In this document: positions 21,452 to 22,720 of the stretch, one piece after another
Position numbering within the stretch: position 1 is the first letter of the stretch
How the letters are laid out: each line of letters starts with the position of its first letter
DNA from: Micavibrio sp. UBA5703
GTDB lineage: Bacteria > Pseudomonadota > Alphaproteobacteria > Micavibrionales > Micavibrionaceae
Assembly (NCBI GenBank): GCA_002420015.1
Contig: DIHF01000010.1
Location: forward strand, 1 to 22,720
Direction: 5' to 3'
DNA: 22,720 bases
Notes under the pieces: model-generated
Seen by the model: only the letters and a program-made list of their open reading frames with translations
Told to the model about the DNA's origin: nothing
The model's database searches: none
Translations under genes and position numbers: made by a program

Positions 21452-22720
21452 ATGAATTTCGATCTTTCAAAAACACATGTTGCCGTCATCGGCCTTGGTT
21501 ATGTCGGGATGCCTTTGGCGCTCATGCTGGCAAGGCACATGCCGGTAACGGGATTTGATATCTTTGCCGAAAGGATTGCGGAGTTGAAGGCCGGTGTTGA
21601 CCGCAATTGCGAGATCGAAGGCGATGTGTTGAGCGGCACATCCTGCATTTTTACAAGCGAGCTTGCGGATATTAAGGCTTGCAATGTTTTTATCGTGACG
21701 GTTCCCACACCGATCGACGAAAGGAATAAGCCCGATCTGACGCCTGTCGAGAAGGCGACCAGATCTGTGGCGACAGTTCTGAAAAAGGGGGATATCGTCG
21801 TTTACGAGAGCACGGTCTATCCGGGTGTGACGGAAGATTTTTGCGGCTCCATTCTAGAGCGCGCCAGCGGCCTGAAATCCGGAAGGGATTTTTTCCTTGG
21901 TTATTCGCCCGAGCGTATCAATCCCGGCGATGCAGAGCACACGGTTCAGAACATCACCAAGGTTGTTGCAGGCCAGACAGGCGAAGTAACCGATTTTCTT
22001 GTCGGCCTTTACGGCCAGATTAACGGCGGGAATATATTTCCTGCGCGCAATATCCGTACCGCCGAGGCATCCAAGGCCATAGAAAATGCGCAGCGCGATA
22101 TCAATATAGCTTTTATCAATGAAGTGACGATGATCCTGAACAAGCTGGGCCTTTCAGCGCATGAAGTGCTGGAGGCGGCAGGCACAAAATGGAATTTTTT
22201 GAAATTTACCCCCGGCCTTGTGGGCGGGCATTGCATTGGTGTTGATCCTTATTATCTCGCTGAATGCGCGCTTAAGGCCGATCATGATCCCAGGATTATC
22301 CTCGCGGGCCGAGAGATAAACGACGGCATGGGCGCTTATGTTGCAAATCTTGTCGACGGTTATCTGAATGGGGCATCCGATATAAATGCGCAAAAGCGCA
22401 TTCTTCTGCTCGGTTTTACTTTCAAGGAAAATATCAACGACATCCGCAACACAAAAGTTGTCGATATTTTAAACTCGTTACGGGCAAAAGGGTATGAGGT
22501 GGACATTCATGATCCATGTGCCCGCGCCGGCGATGTGCTGGAAGAGTATGGGTTCGAAATATTGGCTGAATTGCCGGATGGTGGTGGTTATGACGCGGTT
22601 GCGCTTTTGGTCCCGCATGCCGTCTACAGGGATATGCCGACAGAATCTCTGCAGGGTCTGGTGAAGCAAGGGGGGGTTGTTTTCGACATGAAAGGGGTAT
22701 GGCGGGAAAAATTCCGGGGG
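21452..22720 (+). CDS. tviB: Nucleotide-sugar 6-dehydrogenase, TviB type (3' end cut by window)
   Basis: The frame is open for 423 codons to the window edge, with no stop, and is close to the full family length of about 425. It has the NAD site VAVIGLGYVGMPLA (10-23), VPTPID, YESTVYPGVTE, SPERINPGD, the catalytic Lys in EASKAIENAQRDINIAFINE (K208), and the catalytic Cys in GGHCIGVDPYYL (C261). The preceding AGTKWNFLKFTPGLV matches the TviB/WbpO group, which oxidises UDP-N-acetylglucosamine or UDP-N-acetylgalactosamine to the uronic acid, and not plain UDP-glucose dehydrogenase. It starts 3 nt after the epimerase stop, so both are in one operon. Substrate choice is inferred from the motif only. 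Confidence 0.9.
   Translation, partial: MNFDLSKTHVAVIGLGYVGMPLALMLARHMPVTGFDIFAERIAELKAGVDRNCEIEGDVLSGTSCIFTSELADIKACNVFIVTVPTPIDERNKPDLTPVEKATRSVATVLKKGDIVVYESTVYPGVTEDFCGSILERASGLKSGRDFFLGYSPERINPGDAEHTVQNITKVVAGQTGEVTDFLVGLYGQINGGNIFPARNIRTAEASKAIENAQRDINIAFINEVTMILNKLGLSAHEVLEAAGTKWNFLKFTPGLVGGHCIGVDPYYLAECALKADHDPRIILAGREINDGMGAYVANLVDGYLNGASDINAQKRILLLGFTFKENINDIRNTKVVDILNSLRAKGYEVDIHDPCARAGDVLEEYGFEILAELPDGGGYDAVALLVPHAVYRDMPTESLQGLVKQGGVVFDMKGVWREKFRG

Overview
The window looks like chromosome of a free-living alphaproteobacterium of moderate to high GC. The clues are an ATP12-type F1-ATPase assembly chaperone, a DUF3035/BamF-like lipoprotein with the xPDEF motif, an alphaproteobacterial-style RNase P RNA, a MutL carrying the endonuclease motif, and two sites that match the Caulobacter sigma-F promoter consensus. 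I cannot name a genus; the many small palindromic repeats may help someone place it.

Layout. Positions 1-2031 (+): the 3' end of an RluA-family pseudouridine synthase, an AsmA-like single-pass membrane protein and ATP12. Positions 2026-14114 (-): one long, tightly packed block. In transcription order it holds bufA-bufB-bufC-doxX (copper/metal bufferin operon), lspA, bamF-like, an M16 zinc protease, its catalytically dead M16 partner, pgi, a pentapeptide-repeat protein, mutL and a small four-helix membrane protein. Many junctions in this block are 4-bp ATGA or short overlaps. Positions 14280-18153 (+): ribF and ileS. Positions 18154-18408: a cluster of nested palindromic repeats. Then msrA (-, exported), an N-acetylmuramoyl-L-alanine amidase (+), RNase P RNA (+), a UDP-glucuronate 4-epimerase (+) and a TviB-type nucleotide-sugar dehydrogenase (+, cut by the window end).

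How the parts work together. The strongest regulatory signal is that bufA and msrA, 5 kb apart, each have GTAACC-16 nt-CGAA about 70-80 nt upstream of the start codon. They are the only two exact matches I found by eye, and both lie in front of gene types known as sigma-F targets in Caulobacter. This suggests a metal/oxidant stress regulon that combines a modified copper-sequestering peptide (BufA, made by BufB/BufC) with repair of oxidised methionine in envelope proteins (exported MsrA). lspA, the BamF-like lipoprotein and the M16 pair, downstream of the buf genes, are also envelope functions. The last two genes start a surface-polysaccharide sugar-nucleotide locus.

The most unusual structural signal is two in-frame insertions of dispersed palindromic DNA into protein-coding genes. 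A 123-bp element with inverted ends encodes most of the N-region of the non-catalytic M16 protein, and a 72-bp palindrome encodes about 24 residues inside the editing domain of isoleucyl-tRNA synthetase.
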